A stretch of DNA of 64,000 bases, taken from the NCBI RefSeq assembly GCF_002163835.1, contig NZ_CP019331.1, positions 744,001-808,000 of the forward strand, read 5' to 3'. This stretch comes from Polaribacter sp. SA4-10. GTDB lineage: Bacteria > Bacteroidota > Bacteroidia > Flavobacteriales > Flavobacteriaceae. This document shows positions 18,875-27,494 of this stretch, one piece after another; positions within the stretch are counted from its first letter, which is position 1; each line of letters opens with the position of its first letter. The position numbers and the translations under genes are program-made. The notes beneath the pieces were generated by a model. The model searched no databases, was not told where the DNA came from, and worked only from the letters and a program-made list of their open reading frames with translations.

Positions 18875-19927
18875 TTAAAGCGACTTTAAGCTTCTTAATA
18901 ATTGTTGATTCTCTTCACACACACCAACGCTTATTCGCAAACAATTTTCACACAAAGGTTGGTTGGTTCTATTTCTTATTACAACGCCTAATTTTATTAA
19001 TTGGTTATAACGTTTTGTTGCATCATCTACTTTTATCAATAAGAAATTTCCATCAGAAGGATATACTTTTTCAATAAAAGAGACACAACACTCTAATTCC
19101 TTTTTTAAGCGTTTTCTTTCGCTAACTAATTGCGCAACTTCATTTTTAAATTCGTCTAAATTCTGCAATCTTACTAACGCTCTCTGTTGTGTTAACTCGT
19201 TTACGTTATAAGGAGGTTTTATGTTATTTAATATTGCTATTATTTCTTCTGAAGCATAACAAACGCCTAACCTTATTCCTGCTAAACCATAAGCTTTAGA
19301 CAACGTTTGAGTGATTATTAAATTAGGATATTTATTTAATTTATGTAACCAACTTTCTTGCTCTGAAAAATCAATATACGCCTCATCTAGTACTATTAAT
19401 CCTTTAAATCTTATTAGTAATTCTCTTATTGTTTCAACAGTAAAACTATTTCCAGTAGGATTATTTGGTGAACATAAAAACAAAATTTTACTATTCGCAT
19501 CTGCAGCTTTTAAAATCTGTTTTACTTGTGGCTGAAAATCATCCGTTAATAAAACTTTTCTATTCTCAATTGCATTAATATTAGCCAAAACAGAATACAT
19601 GCCATATGTTGGAGGTAATGTGATGATATTATCTTTATTGGGTTCACAAAAAGCTCTGTAAATCAAATCTAAAACCTCATCACTTCCATTACCTAATAAG
19701 ATGTTTTTTTTATTAACTCCTTTCATTTTAGACAACGCGTCTTTTACATTATTTTGTTGCGGATCTGGATATCGATTTACACCATTTTCAAAAGGATTTT
19801 CATTGGCGTCCAAGAAAATCATTTCTTTTATATTCACATCTTTATACTCATCTCTTGCAGACGAATACGGTTTTAGAGACTTAATGTTTTCTCTTACTAA
19901 ATTATTGATATTGAATGTTGCTTTCAT
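18875..19927 (-). CDS. hisC: Histidinol-phosphate aminotransferase
   Basis: About 350 residues, a fold-type I PLP enzyme. Visible are ENPFENGVNRYPDP (substrate arm), LGNGSDEVLDL, SPNNPTGN, VLDEAYIDFSE (PLP-stacking Asp and Tyr) and TLSKAYGLAGIRLG with the Schiff-base Lys. I begin at MKATFNINNL; a start at 19942 would place the first codons inside a dispersed repeat (TGTCATTCCCGTAAAAACGA), which argues against it. It performs step 7 of the pathway. Confidence 0.96.
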   Translation of the reverse strand: MKATFNINNLVRENIKSLKPYSSARDEYKDVNIKEMIFLDANENPFENGVNRYPDPQQNNVKDALSKMKGVNKKNILLGNGSDEVLDLIYRAFCEPNKDNIITLPPTYGMYSVLANINAIENRKVLLTDDFQPQVKQILKAADANSKILFLCSPNNPTGNSFTVETIRELLIRFKGLIVLDEAYIDFSEQESWLHKLNKYPNLIITQTLSKAYGLAGIRLGVCYASEEIIAILNNIKPPYNVNELTQQRALVRLQNLDEFKNEVAQLVSERKRLKKELECCVSFIEKVYPSDGNFLLIKVDDATKRYNQLIKLGVVIRNRTNQPLCENCLRISVGVCEENQQLLRSLKSL

Positions 19928-20031
19928 TTCTACTTTTGTCATTCCCGTAAAAACGAGAAGCTATACGTACTTATTTTTATGCCATCGCATTTCTTTGGAT
20001 TTCTTCCTCCGCAAAAAAGACATCTTATAAC

Positions 20032-21315
20032 CTATTTTAAATCTTTTAAACGAATAGATACTGCATTTTTATGGGCTTGTAACCCTTCTGCTTCTGCCAT
20101 CAACTCAATTGCATTCCCAATTGTTTGTATCCCTTTTTTAGATATTTCTTGAAACGTAATACTTTTTGTAAAACTATCTAAATTTACACCAGAATACGCT
20201 TTCGAAAATCCGTTTGTTGGTAATGTATGATTGGTTCCTGAAGCATAATCTCCTGCACTTTCTGGCGTATAATTGCCAATAAAAACAGAACCTGCATTTT
20301 CTATATTATCAATGAAATAATCATTATTATTTGTACAAACAATAAAATGTTCTGGTCCATATTCATTAATTAAATCTAGCGCTTCTTCATCATTTTCAAC
20401 AAGAATTGATTTCGAATTATCAATCGCTTTTGTAGCAATTTCTACTCTTGGTAGCGCTAAAAGTTGCTTTTGAATCTCACTCGACACTTCATCAATTAAA
20501 TTCTTAGAAGTAGAAACTAAAATAACTTGACTATCTGCTCCATGTTCTGCTTGACTTAATAAATCTGATGCTACATAACTCGCATTTGCAGTATCATCTG
20601 CAACTACTAATAATTCACTTGGACCAGCAGGCATATCAATAGCAACTCCATGTTTGGTTGCTAATTGTTTTGCAACCGTTACAAACTGATTTCCTGGGCC
20701 AAATATTTTATAAACTTGCGGAATGGTTTCTGTACCAAAAGTATACCCTGCAATTGCTTGAATTCCGCCAACTTTTATAATTTTTGTAACGCCACATAAA
20801 TTGGCAGTGTATAAAATTGCTGGGTGAATTTTTCCTTCTTTATTTGGTGGTGAACATAGTACAATTTCCTTACAACCTGCTATTTGTGCAGGCACTGCTA
20901 ACATTAAAACGGTAGAAAATAAAGGCGCTGTTCCTCCAGGAATGTATAAACCAACTTTATTAATTGGTCTTTTTTCTTGCCAACAAGAAACTCCTTCTGC
21001 AGTTTCTACATGTATTTTTTCTGTCTTTTGTGCCGTATGAAATTTGGTTATATTCGCTTTTGCTAACTGAATAGCTTCTTTTAATTCTTCTGAAACGAAA
21101 CCAATAGCTTCTTTAACTTCTTGTTCAGAAACAACGGTATTTACTAAAGAAACACCATCAAAGAGTGCTGTATATTTATGTACAGCGGGATCTCCATTTC
21201 TTTTTACATCATCAAAAATTTGATTGACTGTTTTTTCAATATCATCAACCGTTTTTGTAGGTCTTTCTAATATTTTTTTCCACTCTTTTTTAAGTGGATT
21301 TAGAATTGTTTTCAT
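20032..21315 (-). CDS. hisD: Histidinol dehydrogenase
   Basis: About 427 residues from MKTILNPLKK. The family signature is complete: IYIPGGTAPLFSTVLMLAVPA, IAGYTFGTETIPQV, KIFGPGNQFV, GVAIDMPAGPSELLV, DLLSQAEHG (zinc ligands Gln and His) and the C-terminal GTNHTLPT with AYSGV. It carries out the final two oxidations to histidine. An ATG six codons upstream (21333) is possible but weaker. Confidence 0.96.
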   Translation of the reverse strand: MKTILNPLKKEWKKILERPTKTVDDIEKTVNQIFDDVKRNGDPAVHKYTALFDGVSLVNTVVSEQEVKEAIGFVSEELKEAIQLAKANITKFHTAQKTEKIHVETAEGVSCWQEKRPINKVGLYIPGGTAPLFSTVLMLAVPAQIAGCKEIVLCSPPNKEGKIHPAILYTANLCGVTKIIKVGGIQAIAGYTFGTETIPQVYKIFGPGNQFVTVAKQLATKHGVAIDMPAGPSELLVVADDTANASYVASDLLSQAEHGADSQVILVSTSKNLIDEVSSEIQKQLLALPRVEIATKAIDNSKSILVENDEEALDLINEYGPEHFIVCTNNNDYFIDNIENAGSVFIGNYTPESAGDYASGTNHTLPTNGFSKAYSGVNLDSFTKSITFQEISKKGIQTIGNAIELMAEAEGLQAHKNAVSIRLKDLK

Positions 21316-21327
21316 AACGAGCTTGTT

Positions 21328-21359
21328 AATCAACCCTAAACTTGATTCAGGGTCTTTTA
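21328..21359. repeat. Dispersed repeat in the hisG-hisD spacer
   Basis: AATCAACCCTAAACTTGATT followed by CAGGGTCTTTTA, an imperfect inverted repeat (ACCCT/AGGGT) with a near copy at 18737-18768. It could fold in the his message. Confidence 0.55.
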
Positions 21360-21377
21360 TTTTATTGTTTTTTAAAA

Positions 21378-22235
21378 TTACAGCACCATTTTTTCAATAG
21401 GGCATACTAAAATACCTTCTGCTCCATTTTCTTTTAACTCATCTATAATTTCCCAAAATTCATTTTTGCTAATTACTGTGTGCACAGAACTCCAACCTTC
21501 TTCTGCCAAAGGCAAAACAGTAGGGCTTCTCATACCTGGTAATAATTTTAGAATGTTTTCTAATTTATCATTTGGTGCATTTAATAACACATATTTAGAG
21601 GCTTGTCCTTTTAAAACAGCCTGAATTCTAAACTGAATTTTCTCTAAAATAGCTTTTCCTTCTTCAGAAATTAAAGGTGAAACAGCCAAAACTGCTTCCG
21701 ATTTTAATAAAACTTCAATCTCTTTTAATCCGTTTTTGAATAAGGTACTTCCACTAGACACAATATCACAAATTCCGTCTGCTAAACCAATATTTGGTGC
21801 AATTTCTACAGAACCACTAATAATGTGTAATTGTGCATCAATATTGTATTCCTTTAAATATTTTTTAACCGTTTCTGGATACGAAGTTGCAATTCTTTTT
21901 CCGTCTAAATCTTGTAGCGAATTCGCTTCAGATTCTTTTGGCACCGCAATAGAAACTTTACATTTAGAAAACCCTAAACGTTCTATAAACTCAATATCAT
22001 TTCCTTTTTCTATTAAAACATTCTCACCAATAATGGCTGCATCTACTACTCCATCTCTTAAATACTGAGGAATATCGCCATTTCTAAGGTAAAAAACTTC
22101 TACTGGAAAATTTCTAGCAGCCGCTTTTAATTGATCTTTACCATTGTCTATAGAAATACCAATGTCTTTTAAGATTCTCATTGAATCTTCATTTAATCTT
22201 CCTGATTTCTGTACTGCAATTCTTAATTTATTCAT
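21378..22235 (-). CDS. hisG: ATP phosphoribosyltransferase (long form)
   Basis: About 285 residues from MNKLRIAVQKSGRLNEDSMR, the long, self-sufficient HisG type with a C-terminal ACT-like regulatory domain (about 210-285, from LKGQASKYVLLNAPNDKLENI). The catalytic domain has DIVSSGSTLFKNGLKEIE, the PRPP-binding loop. HisG catalyses the committed first step and long forms are feedback-inhibited by histidine. I reject the upstream ATG at 22298, because the extra 21 residues lie in the attenuator region and have no counterpart in the family. First structural gene of the operon. Confidence 0.96.
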   Translation of the reverse strand: MNKLRIAVQKSGRLNEDSMRILKDIGISIDNGKDQLKAAARNFPVEVFYLRNGDIPQYLRDGVVDAAIIGENVLIEKGNDIEFIERLGFSKCKVSIAVPKESEANSLQDLDGKRIATSYPETVKKYLKEYNIDAQLHIISGSVEIAPNIGLADGICDIVSSGSTLFKNGLKEIEVLLKSEAVLAVSPLISEEGKAILEKIQFRIQAVLKGQASKYVLLNAPNDKLENILKLLPGMRSPTVLPLAEEGWSSVHTVISKNEFWEIIDELKENGAEGILVCPIEKMVL

Positions 22236-22286
22236 TTTGTTTTTGTTTGATGCTTGAACAAATACGGCTCTTACTATTTTATTAGA

Positions 22287-22327
22287 TTCCGATATCAAAT
22301 CGGAACTATTTCTATTATTAGAAATAG
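22287..22327 (-). ncRNA. Two further hairpins of the his leader
   Basis: Between the terminator and hisG the RNA can form CTATTTCTA/TAGAAATAG (22306-22314 with 22319-22327) and TTCCGAT/ATCGGAA (22287-22293 with 22299-22305). The first includes the U-tract side of the terminator. They may shape readthrough transcript stability or ribosome access to hisG. Confidence 0.45.
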
Positions 22328-22329
22328 AA

Positions 22330-22358
22330 AAACCCGTTTGATTTGCTCAAACGGGTTT
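22330..22358 (-). terminator. Attenuator terminator of the histidine operon
   Basis: Perfect 12-bp stem (AAACCCGTTTGA with TCAAACGGGTTT), 5-base loop, followed on the minus strand by TTCTATTTC after the terminal U residues. It lies 31 bases after the stop codon of the His-rich leader peptide and about 95 bases before hisG, so it must be bypassed for the operon to be read. This is the layout of a transcription attenuator. Confidence 0.8.
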
Positions 22359-22389
22359 ATAAATATTTTGATTTTTATTCAATACATTT

Positions 22390-22446
22390 TTAAATCGCTT
22401 GACTGCAATTGTAAAAATGATGATGATGTACTTGAATAAAGTTCAT
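22390..22446 (-). CDS. hisL: Histidine operon leader peptide
   Basis: An 18-codon frame reads MNFIQVHHHHFYNCSQAI and ends in TAA. Four consecutive CAT codons in an 18-residue peptide, upstream of a strong terminator and hisG, are the hallmark of a His-tRNA-sensing leader as in enteric hisL. Stalling at the His codons would be expected to favour an alternative fold that prevents the terminator at 22330-22358. The coding frame and hairpin are read directly; the regulatory logic is by analogy. I did not identify a convincing antiterminator stem by eye. The symbol is used by analogy only. Confidence 0.8.
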   Translation of the reverse strand: MNFIQVHHHHFYNCSQAI

Positions 22447-22465
22447 GTTCTTGTTTATTTCTATG

Positions 22466-22497
22466 CAAATATCCAAATTAAATTATTAATAAACCAA
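22466..22497 (-). promoter_or_regulatory. Probable his operon promoter
   Basis: On the minus strand TTG (22495-22497), 21 bases, then GATATTTG (22466-22473), one mismatch from TAnnTTTG. It ends 19 bases before the leader-peptide ATG, giving a short leader as expected. Weak by itself. Confidence 0.4.
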
Positions 22498-22779
22498 CTG
22501 ATTTGTATAAAAAAGAGGATTCATAGAAATATTTATCAAATTCTTAGTATCTGTTTAATTTTTTTAGTTTTCATTTAATAAAACAGGGCTTTAAACGTAT
22601 TATTTTAATAAATACAAAGTGTAAATTGACAACTATTAAATAAAAATTAGGTCACTATATAGACTTCTTAATTAAAACTATTTTTTACATAATTTTTTTA
22701 AAAAAAATAGCATTAAAATTACGAAAATAAAATCATTTCAATTACTTTCACATACCACTATAACCTATAAATTACTAAA
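22474..22779. other. Divergent AT-rich spacer between the his leader and the 22780 gene
   Basis: About 300 bases with no coding frame and long A/T runs. It should hold promoters for the his operon (minus) and for the 22780-24289 gene pair (plus), but no strong plus-strand box could be assigned. Confidence 0.4.
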
Positions 22780-23343
22780 ATGATAAAGAAACATGTATTC
22801 GCCTTTATTTTTATGACCTCTATTATCAGTTTACAAGCTCAAACGCCAGATAAAAAAAGGGATTGGCTTGGAGAAGTAAAAGTAGGTATCCGTGCTCAAA
22901 AAACCCAAAAACTCTATTGGGAAAATGGATTTACTGTTGATTTTACAAGTCCTAAAATTTCGAATAAACACATTCATCTTGGGTTTAGTTATGTAACCAC
23001 AAGGCTTGGAAGTGCAATGGGCACAAACGCTATTAAGCAAGATAACTTCTTACTAAATATGGGGTATTATTTTCGGTATCAAAAAAAACTACAACCTTTT
23101 ACAAGATTAAACACTGGGTATTTTTATGCTGATTATGAAGCTGATGTTTTTGATGAAATCCCTAACACAGCTTTCCTTTTTTCAATAGACGCAGGAATCT
23201 CTTATGAGTTTGATGCGCCATTTACAATTAATTTAAGTGCAGGCTATAATTTAAATACAGGAAATGGATCTTCTGGACCAGGAACTTTATATCCTGTTTT
23301 TTACCAAATGAGTGTTTACTATACCTTATTAAAAAAGAAATAA
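22780..23343 (+). CDS. Secreted beta-barrel-like outer membrane protein
   Basis: Protein of 187 residues with a signal peptide (cleavage about after LQAQ, residue 21). The mature part alternates polar and hydrophobic residues with many Tyr/Phe and Gly turns (HLGFSYVTT, LLNMGYYFRYQKK, FTINLSAGYNLNTGNG, VFYQMSVYYTLL) and ends in strand-like YTLLKKK. That pattern suggests an eight-stranded outer-membrane barrel; no specific family is recognised. The next gene, a lipoprotein hydrolase, starts one base after its stop, so the two are probably cotranscribed. Confidence 0.65.
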   Translation: MIKKHVFAFIFMTSIISLQAQTPDKKRDWLGEVKVGIRAQKTQKLYWENGFTVDFTSPKISNKHIHLGFSYVTTRLGSAMGTNAIKQDNFLLNMGYYFRYQKKLQPFTRLNTGYFYADYEADVFDEIPNTAFLFSIDAGISYEFDAPFTINLSAGYNLNTGNGSSGPGTLYPVFYQMSVYYTLLKKK

Positions 23344-23344
23344 T

Positions 23345-24289
23345 ATGAAAACTAAAAATATACTTTTAAAACTATTTGTTATTTCATTATTGATACTTAC
23401 TGGCTGTTCTAGTGATCCAGAAATTGATAATGCAACCATGTTAGACGGAGATCAAATTTTTGATGCATCGCTTTACAATCCTACTAAATACTTAGTATCA
23501 AAAGCGATTAACAATCCTACTACTGATCAAAAAAACACACCCGTTGTTATTGCTGTTCATGGGTATTCTGCAACTACTTTTGAATGGGATGAATTTAGAA
23601 CTTATGCAGATGCGAATGCCAATATTTTAATTTCACAAGTACTTTTAGGAGGACATGGCCGTACGTATAAAGAATTTAAAAATTCTACTTGGAAAAACTG
23701 GCAAACACCAATTATGACAGAGTACAACGCGCTTCGTGAAAAAGGATATACCAATATAAACTTTGCAGGATCTTCTACTGCATGTCCGTTGGTATTAGAA
23801 TTAATTAAAAGTGGAAAAATAGCCGATAACGGCATGAAAAACATCTTTCTAATTGACCCTATAGTGATACCTTCTGATAAATTACTAACTCTTATAGGAC
23901 TTGTTGGCCCAATGATAGGTTATTTTGAAGCAACAAATACCGCTACAGAAGATAATTACTGGTATCATTTTAGACCACAAGAAACATTAAACGAATTATT
24001 AGACCTAATAGATATAGTACGTAAATATTTGCAAAAAGGGTACCAATTACCAGCAGGAACTCAACTAAAAGTGTATAAATCAATAAAAGATGATACTGCA
24101 GATGCTGTAAGTGCAGTTCTTATTTACAAAGGACTTAAGAACAGTGATGGGTCTACTATTGATGTTCAAATGATAGACTCTGAACTACATGTAGTTACCA
24201 GATTAGAAGGCCGAGATACTATTACTCAAAAAGATAGAGATACACAGAAACAAGTTTTTGACAATATGCTTATGCTTCTTATGCAATAA
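23345..24289 (+). CDS. Lipoprotein alpha/beta hydrolase
   Basis: Protein of 314 residues. A lipobox (ILTGC) gives lipidation at about residue 21. The alpha/beta-hydrolase core shows the oxyanion strand VIAVHGYSATTFEWDEF, LLGGHGRTYKEF and the nucleophile elbow FAGSSTACPL, where Ser is followed by T-A instead of the usual x-G. The probable acid and His lie in SIKDDTAD and DSELHVVT. It resembles carboxylesterase/lipase lipoproteins of the cell surface. It follows the barrel protein by one base and has a terminator 30 bases downstream. A decayed copy of its C-terminal part lies at 28336-28609. Confidence 0.75.
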   Translation: MKTKNILLKLFVISLLILTGCSSDPEIDNATMLDGDQIFDASLYNPTKYLVSKAINNPTTDQKNTPVVIAVHGYSATTFEWDEFRTYADANANILISQVLLGGHGRTYKEFKNSTWKNWQTPIMTEYNALREKGYTNINFAGSSTACPLVLELIKSGKIADNGMKNIFLIDPIVIPSDKLLTLIGLVGPMIGYFEATNTATEDNYWYHFRPQETLNELLDLIDIVRKYLQKGYQLPAGTQLKVYKSIKDDTADAVSAVLIYKGLKNSDGSTIDVQMIDSELHVVTRLEGRDTITQKDRDTQKQVFDNMLMLLMQ

Positions 24290-24318
24290 AGGAAACGCTA
24301 AAGAATTATCAAAATAAA

Positions 24319-24350
24319 AAAAAGCTCAAGTTTAAATCTTGGGCTTTTTC
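24319..24350 (+). terminator. Terminator of the barrel-protein/hydrolase pair
   Basis: AAAGCTCAAGTTT, short loop, then CTTGGGCTTTTTC: a stem with a G-U pair followed by T residues, starting 30 bases after the hydrolase stop. The same style of hairpin recurs at 47158 and 51614. Confidence 0.7.
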
Positions 24351-25086
24351 ATTTAAATGAAAATCAGCTATTTATGCGATAACTAAAATGCTAATATAAT
24401 AAAATTATATTTAAAAAAACGGGTATCGATACCTACTGTTTAATAATTATAAAAAGATAACTTTACTAAATGTTCTAAAAACCTGTATTAAATAAATCCT
24501 CAGTGTTTTTAGTTACAAATATATAAATAGTAAAAGCTAACAATAGTTTCTAGATTATAATAAAAGTGCCGTTTTTACAAATACTATTTATGTCGTTTTA
24601 GAACAGACAACGGTTTATATATATTATAAGTTTTAAGAGGTTTAACTACTATTACATACGAATGGAATAGGATTAACGAAGCTATCTTAAAAACTTTAGA
24701 TTTTGATTTAATAAACGCTATCTCACGTTCTCCAAACCCCATAAAAAAATATTTTTAACGATTTAAAAAAATTAAGAACAGATAGTATTCGTAGGAAATT
24801 GTTAGAAGAAAGCACTCATACAAAATACGTACCATAGAAAAATATAGTAATGGATGCCATTTAACAACAACATCTGGAAATAAAAAAGAGACTTTGAAGG
24901 TCTAAATGTAGAAGGTCACATATATAACTGCGGTTAACCGCAGACTTAACCTTCCAACTATAGTTAAGTTTGTAAAATAAAGAATAACAAAAAAAAAGAT
25001 GTGCTATCTGGAGATGTTTAACTGATAACACTTGCTTTTGTTTTTATATAATACGTTGCAAGCAATTTAATAATGACAAAAAAAAA
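24351..25086. other. Gene-poor spacer with decayed coding relics
   Basis: No intact gene. A frame at about 24651-24758 reads TYEWNRINEAILKTLDFDLI and continues NAISRSPNPIKKYF before TAA; the codon use looks genuine but I do not recognise the protein. Frameshifted pieces continue to about 24830. A variant boundary repeat lies at 24607-24622. I read this as the remains of one or two lost genes. Confidence 0.4.
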
Positions 25087-25245
25087 ATGAAAAATTATTT
25101 TATTTATGTAGGTGCAGTCTTAATGTTGCTTGCTTGTAATCCTCAAAAAAGTAAAAAAGAAGAAAAAGTTGATGCTTTTACACCTATTACAGTTTTTCCA
25201 ATGCCACCAATATTAGCTTCGGGCCAATTTATAGAGATTCATTGA
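25087..25245 (+). CDS. Very small lipoprotein (52 residues)
   Basis: The frame gives MKNYFIYVGAVLMLLACN and continues with a Lys/Glu-rich stretch and VFPMPPILASGQFIEIH before TGA. The lipobox LLAC predicts lipidation at Cys17, leaving a mature peptide of only 36 residues. It is preceded by an A-rich run rather than a strong ribosome site. It may be a real mini-lipoprotein or the surviving head of a longer one. Nothing nearby defines a role. Confidence 0.5.
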   Translation: MKNYFIYVGAVLMLLACNPQKSKKEEKVDAFTPITVFPMPPILASGQFIEIH

Positions 25246-25298
25246 AAAGAGACAAATAAACAGGCTACAACACTGCATAAGCTGAATTAAAACGCAGT

Positions 25299-25314
25299 TT
25301 ATACAAACCGTTGT
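25299..25314 (-). repeat. Inverted copy of the ACAACGGTTTGTATAA boundary repeat
   Basis: TTATACAAACCGTTGT is the exact reverse complement of 1943-1958. It lies 40 bases before the start of the 25354-28159 operon, and pairs in inverted orientation with the variant copy at 24607-24622, bracketing the small lipoprotein. Confidence 0.5.
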
Positions 25315-25353
25315 AAACCATTACAAATAAAGAATAAATTAAAATGTAAAACT

Positions 25354-26121
25354 ATGCTCTCAAAACAAAAATGTACCCATGCAATTAATGTATGGAAAGA
25401 AACTAGAACTGACTTCTCAAAGGTCAAAAAAATAATTGATCCTACTGCTGTATTTAATTTTACACAAGATGATTGTGACTGGATAAAAGGAAACAATGAA
25501 AACAGTAATTTCCATACTTATGTTGGTGTACACAATGATAAATTTATTCTAATTGTTGTACCGTTAGATAAGAAAGGAAAAGAGATTGACCTTGATAGCT
25601 ACCTAACAACAAAATTAACAGATTTAAAAGAGGATATCACATTAATAGAAACAGATGTGGTAACCACTGTATCAAAAACAACATTATCTAAAAATTTAGA
25701 AATTACTAAACACTGGAAAGAAGTTGATTTACCAACTTACAACGAGCCTACTATTACAGAAAGAGCTTCTGTAAAAGACATAGAAAAATGGAAAAATGAA
25801 TGTTTAGATTGGTTTTATTATGAATGTAATAAAGCTGGTGGTAAAAACATATTTAGAGTATTTACAGTACCTTTTGCAGATTTAGCAAGAGAAGGTCAAA
25901 AACAAGGTGAAGTAGTTGCCTTATTTGGTTTTAAACATTCTTCTATTTATCAAACACAGATACCTATATTAATTTTTGTAGCGATAGCTGATAAGGCGGG
26001 TACTACAGAAATTATGCGTGCAAAAAATAACGAAGGAACATCTGAAACAAACACAGAAGATCTGGCACGCCCTTGTCCTCCTTTATGTAAAGAGAAATCA
26101 AACTTCACTCTATTAGATTAG
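25354..26121 (+). CDS. Conserved hypothetical protein heading a sensor operon
   Basis: Protein of 255 residues without signal peptide or membrane helix, so presumably cytoplasmic. I do not recognise a domain. Visible are a Trp/Asp-rich first third (VFNFTQDDCDWIKGNNEN), a middle segment with WKNECLDWFYYECNKAGG, an LFGFKHSSIYQTQIPILIFVAIADK strand pair, and a proline/cysteine C-terminal box ARPCPPLCKEKS. Its stop codon abuts the ATG of the membrane protein gene that follows, which in turn overlaps the kinase gene, so all four genes are a single transcription unit. It may be a ligand or accessory protein of that pathway; this rests on position only. Confidence 0.65.
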   Translation: MLSKQKCTHAINVWKETRTDFSKVKKIIDPTAVFNFTQDDCDWIKGNNENSNFHTYVGVHNDKFILIVVPLDKKGKEIDLDSYLTTKLTDLKEDITLIETDVVTTVSKTTLSKNLEITKHWKEVDLPTYNEPTITERASVKDIEKWKNECLDWFYYECNKAGGKNIFRVFTVPFADLAREGQKQGEVVALFGFKHSSIYQTQIPILIFVAIADKAGTTEIMRAKNNEGTSETNTEDLARPCPPLCKEKSNFTLLD

Positions 26122-26745
26122 ATGAATAATTATATTTTAACTTCTATAATTTTATCTTATTTTTTATTGATTACCGCATTTATATACGGCTGTAGCAGCA
26201 AACAAATACGGAATAATGAACTAAGTAAATGGGTTGTTATCTATTTAGGTTTTATTCTTGTAATAGAAGCAATTAATCATTTCTCAATTACGATTTTAGA
26301 GACCAAAACCACACATTACCTTTACCCTTTATACTTTGTTGGAGAGTTTTTGATATTAATGAGCATATTTTTAAAAGAGTTAAAAGCACCTAAAAAATGG
26401 AAAATTATAAAGGGATTGGTTGCTGGTTACATCTTTATTGAGTCTGCTATTTTATGGTTTATTAATGATGATGCATCTAACGGATATGGTAAAATAATCT
26501 CTCATTTAACCATTCTTTGTTTATTAGCGATTCTTTTAATTAAAAATTTAAAAGAGCTTGAGGAAAACAATCACTTCTCTATTATTTACATCGCTTTATT
26601 TCTGTATTATGGGGTCTCTTTGTTTTTATTTTTATTGATTAATCAATTAACAGAAATGAACATTAATATTTGGATTATAAACAACATTCTTTCTTCCATC
26701 TTATATGGTAGTTTCATATTCACCTTTTATAAATTAAAGAAATGA
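26122..26745 (+). CDS. Six-helix membrane protein of the sensor operon
   Basis: Protein of 207 residues with about six to seven hydrophobic helices and only short loops. It has no recognised enzymatic motif. Its last codons overlap the kinase start by four bases (ATGA at 26742-26745), implying translational coupling. The kinase has only one membrane helix and no sensor domain, so this protein is a candidate for the missing input module. That function is inferred, not seen. Confidence 0.65.
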   Translation: MNNYILTSIILSYFLLITAFIYGCSSKQIRNNELSKWVVIYLGFILVIEAINHFSITILETKTTHYLYPLYFVGEFLILMSIFLKELKAPKKWKIIKGLVAGYIFIESAILWFINDDASNGYGKIISHLTILCLLAILLIKNLKELEENNHFSIIYIALFLYYGVSLFLFLLINQLTEMNINIWIINNILSSILYGSFIFTFYKLKK

Positions 26746-27494
26746 TAGTAAACATCCAATATATAGTTATTATGATTATCGTACTATCGATACTCATAAT
26801 AACTTCTTTTGCCGCATACAGAGCCTTTGTTCAAAAAATATTAAGGGAAAAGTCTCGGCAGCATCAACTTGAATTGGAACATCAAAAAGAAATCTCCATA
26901 CAATATACGAATGTTCAGGAAAATGAGCGAAAACGGATTGCAGAAGCGCTGCATGATGATATAGGCAACAAATTAAATATTCTCTCTCTTTGGATTAGTA
27001 ATGAAGAAACATGGAACAACAAACGATCAAAGGAAATAATTGCCCAACAAATTCCAGTATTAATTGAAACTACCAGAACTATTTCTCATTCTTTGTACCC
27101 CATTAATTTAGAAAAATTTGGTTTAATACTTACTATTGAAGCTTTAATTTCAAACATAAACCAATCCCTCTGTGTTCAATTAATATTTAAACATACGTAT
27201 AAAAAAAGATCTATCGCTTTTGAAGTACAAATCTATCGCATCATACAAGAGTTTTTGAGCAATGTGATTAAACATGCCAAAGCAACTAAAATGCTGATTC
27301 ATATTAGAGATACAGATGCTTCACTTGTTATTATTTTGTCTGATAATGGTATCGGTTTTGACAACTCCCGCCTCCAAACAGGTATGGGTCTTAAAAACAT
27401 TAACAGTAGAATTCAATCACTTAATGCACATAGCAAATGGAAAAGTAAAAAAGACAAGGGTTCACTATTAATTCTTAAAGTTTTAACACAATGA
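26742..27494 (+). CDS. Sensor histidine kinase of the NarX/LiaS type
   Basis: Protein of 250 residues: one membrane helix (about 4-26), a short coiled segment, then a HisKA_3-type dimerisation domain with the phosphoacceptor His71 in ERKRIAEALHDDIGNKL. The HATPase domain has EFLSNVIKHAKAT (N box), SDNGIGFD (G1) and GMGLKNINSRI (G2). No extracytoplasmic sensor domain is present. It overlaps the six-helix gene and the response-regulator gene by four bases each, so the three proteins should be made in step. Confidence 0.9.
   Translation: MIVNIQYIVIMIIVLSILIITSFAAYRAFVQKILREKSRQHQLELEHQKEISIQYTNVQENERKRIAEALHDDIGNKLNILSLWISNEETWNNKRSKEIIAQQIPVLIETTRTISHSLYPINLEKFGLILTIEALISNINQSLCVQLIFKHTYKKRSIAFEVQIYRIIQEFLSNVIKHAKATKMLIHIRDTDASLVIILSDNGIGFDNSRLQTGMGLKNINSRIQSLNAHSKWKSKKDKGSLLILKVLTQ

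Noticed and set aside
22236..22298. Longer hisG starting at 22298
   Set aside because: The extra residues overlap the leader hairpins and have no counterpart before the conserved LRIAVQKSGRL start of HisG.
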